From the NCBI RefSeq assembly GCF_921293095.1, contig NC_060247.1, forward strand, positions 55,215,111 to 55,279,110: DNA of 64,000 bases. The letters are read 5' to 3'. How positions within the stretch are numbered: position 1 is the first letter of the stretch; every line of letters begins with the position of its first letter. The DNA comes from Ischnura elegans (Eukaryota > Arthropoda > Insecta > Odonata > Coenagrionidae). A program made the position numbers and the translations under genes. This document shows, in pieces, positions 55,016 through 64,000 of the stretch. The notes under the pieces are model-generated. The model saw only the letters and a program-made list of their open reading frames with translations, was not told the origin of the DNA and did no database searches.

Positions 55016-57145
55016 CCTTTTATGATGGTCGCGGGTTTACTTCGTCTTTTTCTCGGACCCAACCTTGCGGGGTTTAGGATTTACCTTCGGAATCCGGGAG
55101 CAGGTACCCGGATCCCTCGTCTTTTATAACCCCTCTTAGCGGTAAGGGATAGCGGTCATACAATTGTTTATCCAGTCAATTTGCGAGATAAATAATTGCT
55201 CATTTCTCAAGAAAAATAAACTAAGAATTGAATTCTTTGTCTTTGGATCAGCACTTACAATTTTTAAACGAAATTCTACGATAAATATTAACTTATATCT
55301 CGAGGTATGTATAAACAATGACTCAGTTTGACATTGCTCAGAAAAAAATGAGGAATTCAATTCAAAGTCTGCAATTTACGTACAAGCAACAATTATCCAT
55401 ATGCTAAATACATATAAGTAATACGTATGTTGACCGCGAATCTATGCCGCAGGTATGGTCGTAAACCCGGAAAGAAGGGAGCACAACTACTTTCGGAGTC
55501 CGAGATAATGCGGAGTCCCATCGGGAGGGGTCGAAAAAGGTTCCGCGAGACCCTTCTTAATATAGAGGAACCCACGGTATGGAGATGTTGTTGCATTTGA
55601 TTAATCTATTATATTTTGTGAATTTTGAGTATATTCTGATGTATCCACTTCTTTCTGCCTTTAGGTTAATCATTCATCAATGTTTTTGACCTTACTTCAT
55701 TACTTTGTTTTGAATATCGTTATTCATTAATTCATAACATAGAGAGAGCCTTTAGAGATAGTTGATAGCAAAAAAAGTTAAATTATAGTAGAGGTGAATT
55801 TTTGAACGTCATTGAGAATCCATCCATTTATTCCAGAACTGAACTTGTGCTTTGATTTCAACAATCAAAAACCCACGAATCAAAATCAAGTATAAAAACG
55901 AAAGAAAATTTTTTAATCACGCACTCACTCAGCATATGATTTCGTTATTAGAAAGATTAATAAAATATAAAAACACGAAAAAGTCTTGGACATAAAAACA
56001 AAAAAAGACTTTACGAGTAGAAGAAAGGGAAAATCTGATTCGAATACGTTTACTTTGCCGCTATTATCTTCAAACCTGCAATGGGAAATTGAAAAATAAT
56101 TCAGAGGCATATTTCATTTAATTAATAGGGTTCCATGCATATATCTCGGTGAAAGTAGCGTTCGCATATGTTGGAGTATTAATCGGGGAAAATAGCCTGA
56201 TAAGTAAGGGAAAATAACCGCGAGGAAAGAGAATTGTTGGCGATGGGATATCCTCCCATCTATGATAGAGTTCATGATGGTTAGTTGTACAAGTGATGAG
56301 AGGTAATTAAAATGATTAGATAATATGTGATAAAGAGAATCAGGCCACAAGACGAAATTTTCTAAAAAGAAGTAGAGAATAGGGACGTGCAGATATGAGT
56401 ATAAGAACTGAGTTCTGGTTTCCATTTGGGCCTAATATGGGAGAAAAGATTCTTGTTAGACAGAGCAATACCTTAAGGCCAATAGATCAGTAGTCCATAT
56501 CCCCCATAATGCTGATTGGGCATTATCTCAAATAAAAAAAAACCCTCCCCCAAATCTCCTAAGCTGTATATTGTGTGTATTTCTAAATTCCCATGCAAAT
56601 TCTTTACTACCAGAAATATTTTCTCCGGCGCAACTAGCGCCGCACATCTGTGGGTGGATCGGCATTTGCTATTTTGTATTTATATAAATTTTCCACATGA
56701 CCTTTTCAGAGATGAACATACTCATAAATAGCAGTCTTCCTTAAGACTTCATATTACTATTTCTAAATATCGTTAATGTAAGTTAAGAATGGTTATGATA
56801 AAAGAACCATTATGTGTTCAGGAGATGGGTGGAGAGCGTTGGTTGACAACAGTACGGCAACGCAAGGGAAGTGTTATCGTAATAACCGATTAAATTACAA
56901 CCATGTCATAAATTGGAAGCGTAACTAGGAATTGTAATTAGAGGGAATGGATCCGATAGAATAGCATACTATACTGGGTAATAATAAACTAAATTTTGCT
57001 TTGCTGGGTGAGCTAAAAAATTAACCTGTTACAATTCGTTAACTATGCAAGTAAAATGCTAATTTGAATATACTATAGAGGTCAAATGAAAGGTAAAACA
57101 TATAATTAATGTATTTTAAATAAGTAGGATAGCTGTGATACGAAT
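55015..57145. other. No supported gene
   Basis: GC-richer patches at 55020-55130 and 55430-55590, the rest AT-rich. GTCGCGGGTTTAC (55028) and GTCGTAAACCCG (55456) are loosely inverted. Frames on both strands are unremarkable. Confidence 0.35.
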
Positions 57146-57174
57146 ATTTTTTTATTTTTGGGGCTCGGGGGGAA

Positions 57175-57196
57175 GGAGGGGGTTTATATCCCCTCC
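57175..57196. repeat. G/C hairpin
   Basis: GGAGGGG and CCCCTCC around an eight-base GTTTATAT loop, inside a longer G-rich run. Possibly the end of a short transposon. Confidence 0.45.
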
Positions 57197-57309
57197 TCCC
57201 ATAGTTACGATACCATAATAGTTCCACGAGAACAAATTATCATCCATCAACTCCACAATGAATTGATAATCTACATATCACATATTTATTTCTCCCATTG
57301 TTTCCTCAG

Positions 57310-57620
57310 CATGGCCGTCACAATCTGAATACTGGGCTAATTCTTGACTTATCTGTGTCCTAGTTTTATGGCCGGGCCCGACCTTGCATAGTTGCCCTGA
57401 AGGCTCTTTGGTCCTTCCCTAACCGCCAGGGAAACGTGCAATAGGAGTCCTTCCTCTGGGACGGGTATTGCATTCCTGGTGTGAAATAACCTCGTGCCAC
57501 ACACCGAGCAGGTAGTCTGCACGATGTTTCGCAGATGCAAATGAGATAAGGCGGAGAAAAATGAGCGGATTCCCATAAAGCTTAAGGCAATGCATACAAT
57601 AAAGTACAAAGCATGAGATA
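57310..57620. other. GC-richer unassigned block
   Basis: Stands out from AT-rich flanks. The - strand frame 57349-57609 (MYFIVCIALSF...TCSVCGTRLFHTRN...) has a CxxC pair but no family I know. Probably repeat-derived. Confidence 0.25.
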
Positions 57621-58120
57621 CCGGTTTCTCTCAGACTCGAATTGTGCTATGCGACCATGCACTCCGGAACGATGCAGATGGAAAATTAGGATAAGATGTA
57701 CTAAAGGAATCGAGAATTATCGTAAAAAAATAAGTAATCGACGTATACAAATAATATTTTCACCAATTTCTGTAAGGTAAGAATATTTTTAAACAGTCGT
57801 CGCCTGAATAGTGTCATAGTAAGCAGGTAAATGATTGGCTGAATTTGATTAAATATTTTTTGGATTATTATGGTCAATAGGCCTGAGCAACAAAGTTGGC
57901 TAGTGTACTCATACCACAAAAAATAAATTTTATTTCACTTTATCGTTAAAAATAATGTATGAAAATCGTCTCCATTTAATTAGATTAAGTATTTTCAATA
58001 TTCTAATTCGATGAATTGATAAAGTGGAAAGCTAAAAACTAGCGCACTTGAAATGACAATAGGAGAGAATACAGCGCGCATAACTAACTAATATTTACTT
58101 TGACGATATGCCATACATAA

Positions 58121-58355
58121 AGGCCAGTTTACGCGATAAATTAACACGAACGAGTTAATGTCTGTTTGCATGAATGATTTTTGTGGACCGGAACGGAACA
58201 TGTACGAATGCATGAACCAAATTAGAACAGGTTCTATTTCTTGTGAATGTATTCGCGCAAGTTAGGTGGTTACACGGTGAATTTTGGTGTTTATTCTCGC
58301 GTTCATAAATTTAGATATTAACCCGTACGTGTTAATGTACCGTGTAAACAGGCCT
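58121..58355. mobile_element. MITE with 3-bp TAA target duplication (Harbinger-like)
   Basis: Terminal inverted repeats AGGCCAGTTTACGCGATAAA on the left and the reverse complement of AGGCCTGTTTACACGGTACA on the right, continuing through ATTAACACG.ACG. TAA flanks both sides (58118-58120, 58356-58358). 235 bases, no coding. The 3-bp TAA/TTA duplication points to the PIF/Harbinger group, though the family call is inference. Confidence 0.75.
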
Positions 58356-58359
58356 TAAT

Positions 58360-60270
58360 ACTTGATTGAGCTGGAATGAACAAGGAACTGGGCTAGTTTA
58401 TAGGAATCTGATGAATAATTCAGTCTGACCAGTAAAAAAAGAAACCATCCCTTTAATATAAAACATAAGCTATAATTTTATAGAGATATGATTTTTTAAT
58501 TATTATTTTTATTAGGGATATTTTTAAAAATCTCACTTGCCACCAAATTGCCTCCAATTCATGAGGAAACTTTTTTTCACATCGTGAAAAATAAGGATCT
58601 CCAAGTGGAGCTCATACTACAAGAAACGATGGGCGGAGTTTAGAAATGAACACGTCCCTTAAATGATCATTTTTGATTGATTATTACCTTTTTTACTTCT
58701 TTAACTTTTAAAATCTACAGAATTTTGCAGAAAAGCTCATTTTCAATATTGATGACATTTTTTTCATTACCTTCAATTCAAGCATTGGAGAAATAATCTC
58801 CTGGTTCAATGAAGTTTTTAACAGAAAAGAAATTGAAAAAAAAATTATTCCCTTTTGCAATTCGGAGATTATGACACAAATTCATGGACAGATGTTTAAA
58901 AAATTAGATTAAAAAACTTTTTTATCTTACCTTTTAATAACCAGTTCTATCATACAAAACCGAGTACAGTGATTGTAGGTCAATGCCCTCACAGCGATTA
59001 ATATCCAAGGTTTAGATTCTTAGGCGCAAAATATACACTCATTTGGGTTGGCCTCATTACCAATTCATTATCAATTGATATGAATCGGTCGTTTCTAAAG
59101 TGGAAGATTATTTTCACCGAAAAGATAAAAAAAATCATTTAAATTTCAATGTTTAATTAAACAATAATATTTCATTTCTTAATGAAATACAGCCATCATA
59201 TTCTTATCAAATACTAACGATCTCAGTGAATGAGGTTTTATTATTAATGAATATTCAACGATATCACAAACAGGCGACGAGGTACAAGATCGATAAAAAT
59301 ATAAAGGCACACCTCAATTCAAAGAAACTCGCGCTTTGATTAAAGCATTCTTTTCTAATGTTTCCTCGAATCGAACTTAACCGATAAAATTCACAGAAAG
59401 TTAGCTTCCCTGGCACAATGCAAAAAGTGTGACCTTGTGCACCGAATGTAAGCAAGGTAATCCGTTGGTTTTAAATTGACTCACTTCCTGACATCTGAGG
59501 TTGAGCAGGCTGAAACTAAAAATTAGCAAACTGAATTTTATTTGGGCTCATTCCGATCCGAATTTCATCATACGGCTGGTCTTAAAAGGTCCTCAATGGC
59601 CATCAGGCATTATTGCAAAAAGGTATTCGAGGCTCTGAATGCTTTTCTGGTTGGTCCTTCGTTGAAATTGAGTAATGGAGGCCAATACGAAGGTCTTCGC
59701 ACGGAATAAACATTTAGAAAAGTTAAATGGTTTCCTGTATCGAGAACGTAGGCCGCGTTTCCGGCGTCGGGCGGCGCAAGAATTTTGGACGCGCAGCGTG
59801 CATCGACCTTGGGATTAAAAATGCGGTAGGTCAAATGCAGTTGCAGACCGTTTGGCAGTCACATTTATCACTTTTCAAGACCGCTTTCTCACCACATTCA
59901 GCTCCAACGTCGCGTTCCATTAACTACACAATGCAAATATAAAATTACCTTTCTCAGATACGTATTTCGATATTAAACAGTGCGCGAAACAACTTTACAG
60001 TGACAAGATTTCGCCAAATTTTCCTTATTTTATATAATATGCTAAATAAATAATTACATTCAAGAGTAAGTCATCTCAAATTACCAGGAGGAATTCGATA
60101 TATAAAATATATTAATATATTGAGAATATAAAAACAGATAGATATCGCTGAACTAAAAAAACAAGAATGGACTGCTTTGACTTTCGGGTTTGACTGTGGA
60201 AGTGTAAACGTAGGTTAGCTCATTACAGTTTAGACAAATAGAAAACTTCTGTATTTTCTTTATGAAGAAA
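58360..60270. other. No supported feature
   Basis: AT-rich except a CG-containing patch at 59740-59820 with overlapping frames on both strands, unrecognised. Confidence 0.35.
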
Positions 60271-60277
60271 GGATCTG

Positions 60278-60295
60278 CTACGCGAATTCGCGTAG
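60278..60295. repeat. Perfect 18-bp palindrome
   Basis: CTACGCGAATTCGCGTAG, set between GATCTG and ATTGATC so that GATC also mirrors. Isolated, function unknown. Confidence 0.8.
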
Positions 60296-60299
60296 ATTG

Positions 60300-61385
60300 A
60301 TCCAGCCCGGGCAAGAATGAATTCAGAGCCTGGATAATAAAGATAGCATCTTAGTTATCAAATGTATTAATTCATTTTAATGAAATAATGAGAAAAAAAT
60401 AGTATGAAATAATATCAGCAGGTCTTCTTGCACATGCGTAGACGCGTACAAAGAGGCCTACGTATATTTAGCGACATGTTAACTACTTTTAACTAATTTG
60501 ATGCGTTCTTATACTAATAATAATTTTTCCCCATTATTTCAAGAAAATAAATTAGTATCTTTTATAACGATTATTTCATTTATAATATTCAGGCATTACA
60601 TTCATTATTGTGCAGTATGAATGTCTCTCTGAGAACCCACTTCATAGTTCTAGTTAGTAGAAAATATAAACTTAATTCGTTTTAATTTAAACTTCAATGA
60701 CGTTTTCTAACGCAAAGATATATTAAAAAAAGAATCTCCCTACTATTTTAAACAGGATAAGAGGAAGCCATAAAACTCCCAAACCCAGTAAAATTTTGAT
60801 GTCCCTGTAGATACTCAAGTTTTCTCTTGAGGGAAATCAGGAAACTCTTCCTTAAGTAGAAAACAGCCCTCTGCAACGTTAAACCTCTAAGCTGGAAACT
60901 AAGAAAAGCTAATTCGAGCAATCAAATACCATTTCATCAAACTTCTACCTCATCAGACCACCCGGTAAATTCCACAAATCTTTCACTGCTACTAATAACA
61001 ATTTAAATCTACCTTAAAGTTAAAGTTACCGGAGTAAATTTTGTAGCCATTCCTTTCACTACTTTTAGTGACAAATTAGTAAAGAAAAAATTATATTCCC
61101 CAAATTTAATGTCCACAGACTATGATTCGACATATCCGTCGACAGTCACACATAAATTTTCGAAGAGGCGTTTATTGTATTAACAACCTCCAATAAATAA
61201 TTAATTATGAAATCTATCAATAAGCAAGTTAAAAAATATAAAAATTGCTAAATAGTCTCAAAATAGTAACTCCGCACGTTTTATTAATTACGATTGATAT
61301 TTTTTACGGCTATAAGAGGCAAGTTCAATGTAATAAGGACAGTGTCTTAACCTATTGTCAGTCCCAACTATAATTTAATTTAGAG
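60300..61385. other. No supported feature
   Basis: AT-rich, no open frame of note. Confidence 0.4.
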
Positions 61386-61393
61386 GAAATCTT

Positions 61394-61600
61394 CATGTCC
61401 GTGGACATAGTGTCCGTAAACTCTGCAGTCCACGGACATGACAGATGTAAACGGACATGATGATACACTATGACAAATTACAGAATGTCCAATGACAAAT
61501 AAAATAGACTTTTTCTCGTGAGTAAAATTATTAATATACATCTCCTGTTTTGTCCGTGGATATATATATATCATGTTCGTAGACAAATGAATCCTGACTG
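61394..61600. repeat. Clustered TCCGTGGAC-type motifs with a 13-bp perfect stem
   Basis: CATGTCCGTGGAC (61394-61406) and GTCCACGGACATG (61428-61440) form a perfect stem. TGTCCGTAAAC, AACGGACATGATG, TTGTCCGTGGATA and CATGTTCGTAGACA variants follow within 170 bases. Confidence 0.75.
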
Positions 61601-61729
61601 TAGACAACACGAAAGTAAAAAGTAAAAAAAAACAGTGTGAATATTACTTACGATCTCAGCCACTTACGCCATTAGGTTGCATGATTGACAAACTGTAATT
61701 ACACAATTTTGGTTCTTACATAAAAAAAA

Positions 61730-61920
61730 CAGGGGCGGATCCAGGATTTCTCTCTGGTGGGGGCACAAGCAAGGCCATTTCCAGGATTTTGTTCTGGGGG
61801 GCACAGGGATACCTCGTAATACAAAACGAGCGCAATGATATTGGGACCGTATTAAATATGCTGCATACTTTGTTCTGGGGGGGCACGTGCCCCCGTGCCC
61901 CTCCCCTAGATCCGCCTATG
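61730..61920 (+). mobile_element. Short hAT-like element (191 bp)
   Basis: Starts CAGGGGCGGATCCAGG and ends CTAGATCCGCCTATG, inverted repeats matching at about 13 of 16. G-rich and CACGTGCCCCCGTGCCCC segments fill it. Flanking 8-mers AAAAAAAA and AAACAAAA match at 7 of 8. It carries no gene. Same class as 45036-45304. Confidence 0.75.
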
Positions 61921-62039
61921 AAACAAAAATAGAATTAAAAAAAAATTTTCCTATAGAAAATGTGTTTTTTGGAGATTGAACCACCAATATACTACAAATA
62001 CACAGAATGCTTCAAATATACAGAAATGATGGTGATAAA

Positions 62040-62320
62040 ATGTATTGTCAGCGTGTGAGTAACGTGAAAGTTCAAGGTAGGGATGGAGATAAGAGACTTT
62101 TTAATACCTTGGATAGTAGACGGGAGATTGTAATCTGCCACATCATGACACATGACAGTATGGTGAAGATTATTGTTGAAGGACAGGTGGAGGAGAAGAA
62201 AGGCAGTAGGGTAAAAGTTGGATGAGATACAAAGATTAGGTGACGAAGAATGTAAATCCGAAGAATTATGTAGATGTAAAAGATTAGCTGATAGGACAAT
62301 TGAATACACCACGTCATTTT
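62040..62320 (+). pseudogene. LINE reverse transcriptase C-terminus, decayed copy
   Basis: Reads RVSNVKVQGRDGDKRLF, SRREIVICHIMTHDSMVKIIVEGQVEEKKG, then after stops and a frame change KRLADRTIEYT. It aligns with the same tail as 20294-20665 (DRVSN...RRVGEKR...LMRHDG..KTTIE...VKRLVDKR). Several stops show it is dead. Confidence 0.7.
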
Positions 62321-62439
62321 TCATTTACAATACTGCATGCTTTCGGGACAAATAACGGCAATTAGGCTTCTTTGTAAGCCTATTTTCTTCTAAGAACACT
62401 TTATCACGAAAATAAATTAATACTTACGTCATTATTTTA

Positions 62440-62640
62440 TCTATCTATATATTTATAAAAGAAAGTCGAAAATCGTGTTAGTTAGAACACTTATAACTCG
62501 AGAACGGCTGCGCCGATTTTAATGAAACTAGATTCTTTGGATTCGTCTCATCCCCGGATAACATATAGAACATTAAAAACTAGGAAAATTTCACAAAAAA
62601 TTCATCTTTTTCGTAGAAATATGTATTAGGAGTTGTTAAC
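62440..62640 (+). mobile_element. Possible Helitron 5' end
   Basis: ATCTATCTATATATTTATAA, then AAAGTCG and AACTCGAGAACGGCTGCGCC, a leader often seen at Helitron ends in arthropods. TC at 62440 after an A fits insertion between A and T. It lies 550 bases upstream of the helicase remnant in the same orientation. Confidence 0.5.
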
Positions 62641-62989
62641 ACAACAACAATCGATAAGTCGGTCAAAACTACAAATTAAATTATTTATTTGTTTCTACCA
62701 ATTTAATGACTAAACTTCGTAACAATAAAACATTTAAATTGTAAAATATATTCAAAATATTGAAATTATATTTAAAATATTTAATTCGAGCTAATTGTAA
62801 GCTCAGCTCGAGTTGACACTTCACTACCGTGTATGTCAACAAATCTCCAAGAAATTTTTGACAATCGGTAATGTCCGTGTTCCTGTTGACGAATCGAGCA
62901 GTTTGATTTCATTTCCTCGGAATGTTTGCAAATTAGTTTCATCATCGGAAGGTGAGCTCATGAACTAAGTGTTCCCGATTATGATTGAT

Positions 62990-63635
62990 CACCAAAAAAA
63001 TCACAAATGGTTGATTGAGCAAGCAATTTTGACGGCCTAGAACGAAGATGTGGATACTCAAACTAGGTAAATCAGGATCATATAGTTGGTACCCTGCATG
63101 AATTCAAATATTTTACTGTGTAAAAAAAAGAGAAGGAGTCACCAACTATCTATCTGAATATTTGAAGTCCTTGGACGTACCTGGCTTACCACAGCACGAT
63201 TGACAGTTGAAGGTAGGCTCTGTATTCATGATCTTTCGAAACCTAAGCCAACCAAAACTATCCAACGGAACGCGTTTGGTGATTTAAAAAAACTAATAAT
63301 GAATGTGATTCAAGCAACTGCACTCAAAGGAAAATTAAAAGATGAGGAAGCTCTCATTCCGAAGATTCCATTATCCCAATCCTATATGCCCTTTTGACCT
63401 TAAACGAATTCCAGTTCGTGTTGCATTCGTGATGATGATTAACAAATCACAAGGTCAATCTTTCAGTGTTTGTGCTCATATGCTCATGAAAAACCTAAGA
63501 TTTTATAAGTTGTATGTTCACGAGTAGGTAAACCAACCAATTAATCTCTTTCTTCGCTTCGCTATACTCATTTCGATTCATCCGCTTTATCTTGTGCCTG
63601 ATAAAAAAACTGTCATTTATCAGAAAATGCTTAAA
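62990..63635 (+). pseudogene. Helitron PIF1-like helicase, broken C-terminal part
   Basis: Conceptual pieces in order: WLIEQAILTA-stop-NEDVD (63008), KVGSVFMIFRNLSQPKLSNG (63210), then a frame change to KKLIMNVIQATALKG...EEALIPKIPLSQSYMPF (to 63396), another to DLKRIPVRVAFVMMINKSQG (NKSQGQS at 63441-63461), and GKPTN...VPDKKTVIYQKMLK. These are the hallmark motifs of the C-terminal helicase domain of Helitron proteins (LRNL..P.LCNGTRL, IP..MPF.FKR.QFPVR.AFAMTINKSQGQS). At least one stop and two frameshifts make it non-functional. The Rep domain is absent. Confidence 0.85.
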
Positions 63636-63639
63636 TCAA

Positions 63640-64000
63640 GAGATTAAACCCGAATGTGTGGGTGCCGTGGTACGTTTACGCAGTGCACTTCCCCGAACCG
63701 AGTTACAACTAGCACGCCACGAGTATATGACATATTAATTCTGCTCCCTAGGGGCTATTTTCACAAGATTTAGAGCATCGGTCAAGTATCGGTCTAGCGT
63801 GGCGTAAACTTGCTCCAAGAACGGGTTTGACATTAATAATTGCTTTATAAGACCACAGTGTCTTAAATTTCCTAAGTTAAAACAAAAAGATTAGAAAAAT
63901 CATTGAAAAAATCCGCATGTACAAGCCTTGGCCTACTCCCCCGGTATAGTTTGAATAAAGAAAATATATTTCTAACAAGCCAATGTTATGCATATTTCTG
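63640..64000. other. No supported feature
   Basis: Sequence after the helicase remnant. A Helitron 3' hairpin plus CTRR end could lie here (GTTACAACTAG near 63711 ends in CTAG) but I see no convincing hairpin before it. Confidence 0.3.

Noticed and set aside
57349-57609. CxxC-containing - strand frame as a zinc-finger protein
   Set aside because: Only one CxxC pair, no second ligand pair, and the frame lies in a GC-rich island that looks repeat-derived.

Overview
This is an AT-rich, intron- and transposon-laden eukaryotic sequence, most likely from an insect. The insect assignment rests on an arylalkylamine N-acetyltransferase-like exon of the insect type and on arthropod-type repeats: hAT, piggyBac-like, Harbinger-like, Helitron, LINE, tRNA-derived SINE and Penelope-like element (PLE) remnants. 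I cannot name the species. There is no operon structure, no rRNA or tRNA gene and no CRISPR array. Most open frames over 60 codons look like chance or repeat-derived.

Layout. (1) 1-5.7 kb: a possible last exon of an upstream gene (480-597, with an AATAAA at 653), direct repeats at 2.3-2.6 kb and an element of about 1.3 kb with long terminal inverted repeats (3282-4625). (2) 5.73-11.87 kb: a three-exon gene on the + strand with TATA box, signal peptide, three in-phase exons and poly(A) signals. It encodes an unrecognised small secreted protein of 92 residues. Its two introns carry a palindrome, a repeat present once in each intron, a hAT-like fragment and a 612-bp foldback element. (3) 12.3-16.7 kb: a piggyBac-like element, then on the - strand the last coding exon (14214-14945) of the acetyltransferase gene, with a CpG-rich block at 15.9-16.7 kb that could hold its promoter. 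(4) 17-30 kb: a second piggyBac-like element, two copies of one tRNA-SINE family, a LINE 3' end and an 813-bp-spaced duplication that includes an open frame. It ends with CpG-rich and degenerate tandem sequence. (5) 30-46 kb: mostly featureless, with GC- or purine-rich patches, an insect repeat fragment, a palindromic PLE terminus with two decayed hammerhead-like motifs (37.0-37.2 kb) and several hAT-like elements. (6) 46.7-49.1 kb: a clean 427-bp hAT element with a perfect 8-bp target duplication. Inside it sits a roughly 106-bp PLE fragment with its own target duplication and a near-complete hammerhead ribozyme motif. A further PLE-type foldback follows. (7) 49-64 kb: a LINE C-terminal open frame (52.8-53.5 kb), a 44-bp tandem repeat built on a palindrome (54.9 kb), a Harbinger-like element (58.1 kb), a short hAT element (61.7 kb), a second LINE 3' remnant (62.0 kb) and a frameshifted Helitron helicase (62.4-63.6 kb).

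The two host genes have no evident functional link. The strongest unusual signals are the nested hammerhead motif, the unrecognised secreted-peptide gene and its repeat-filled introns.
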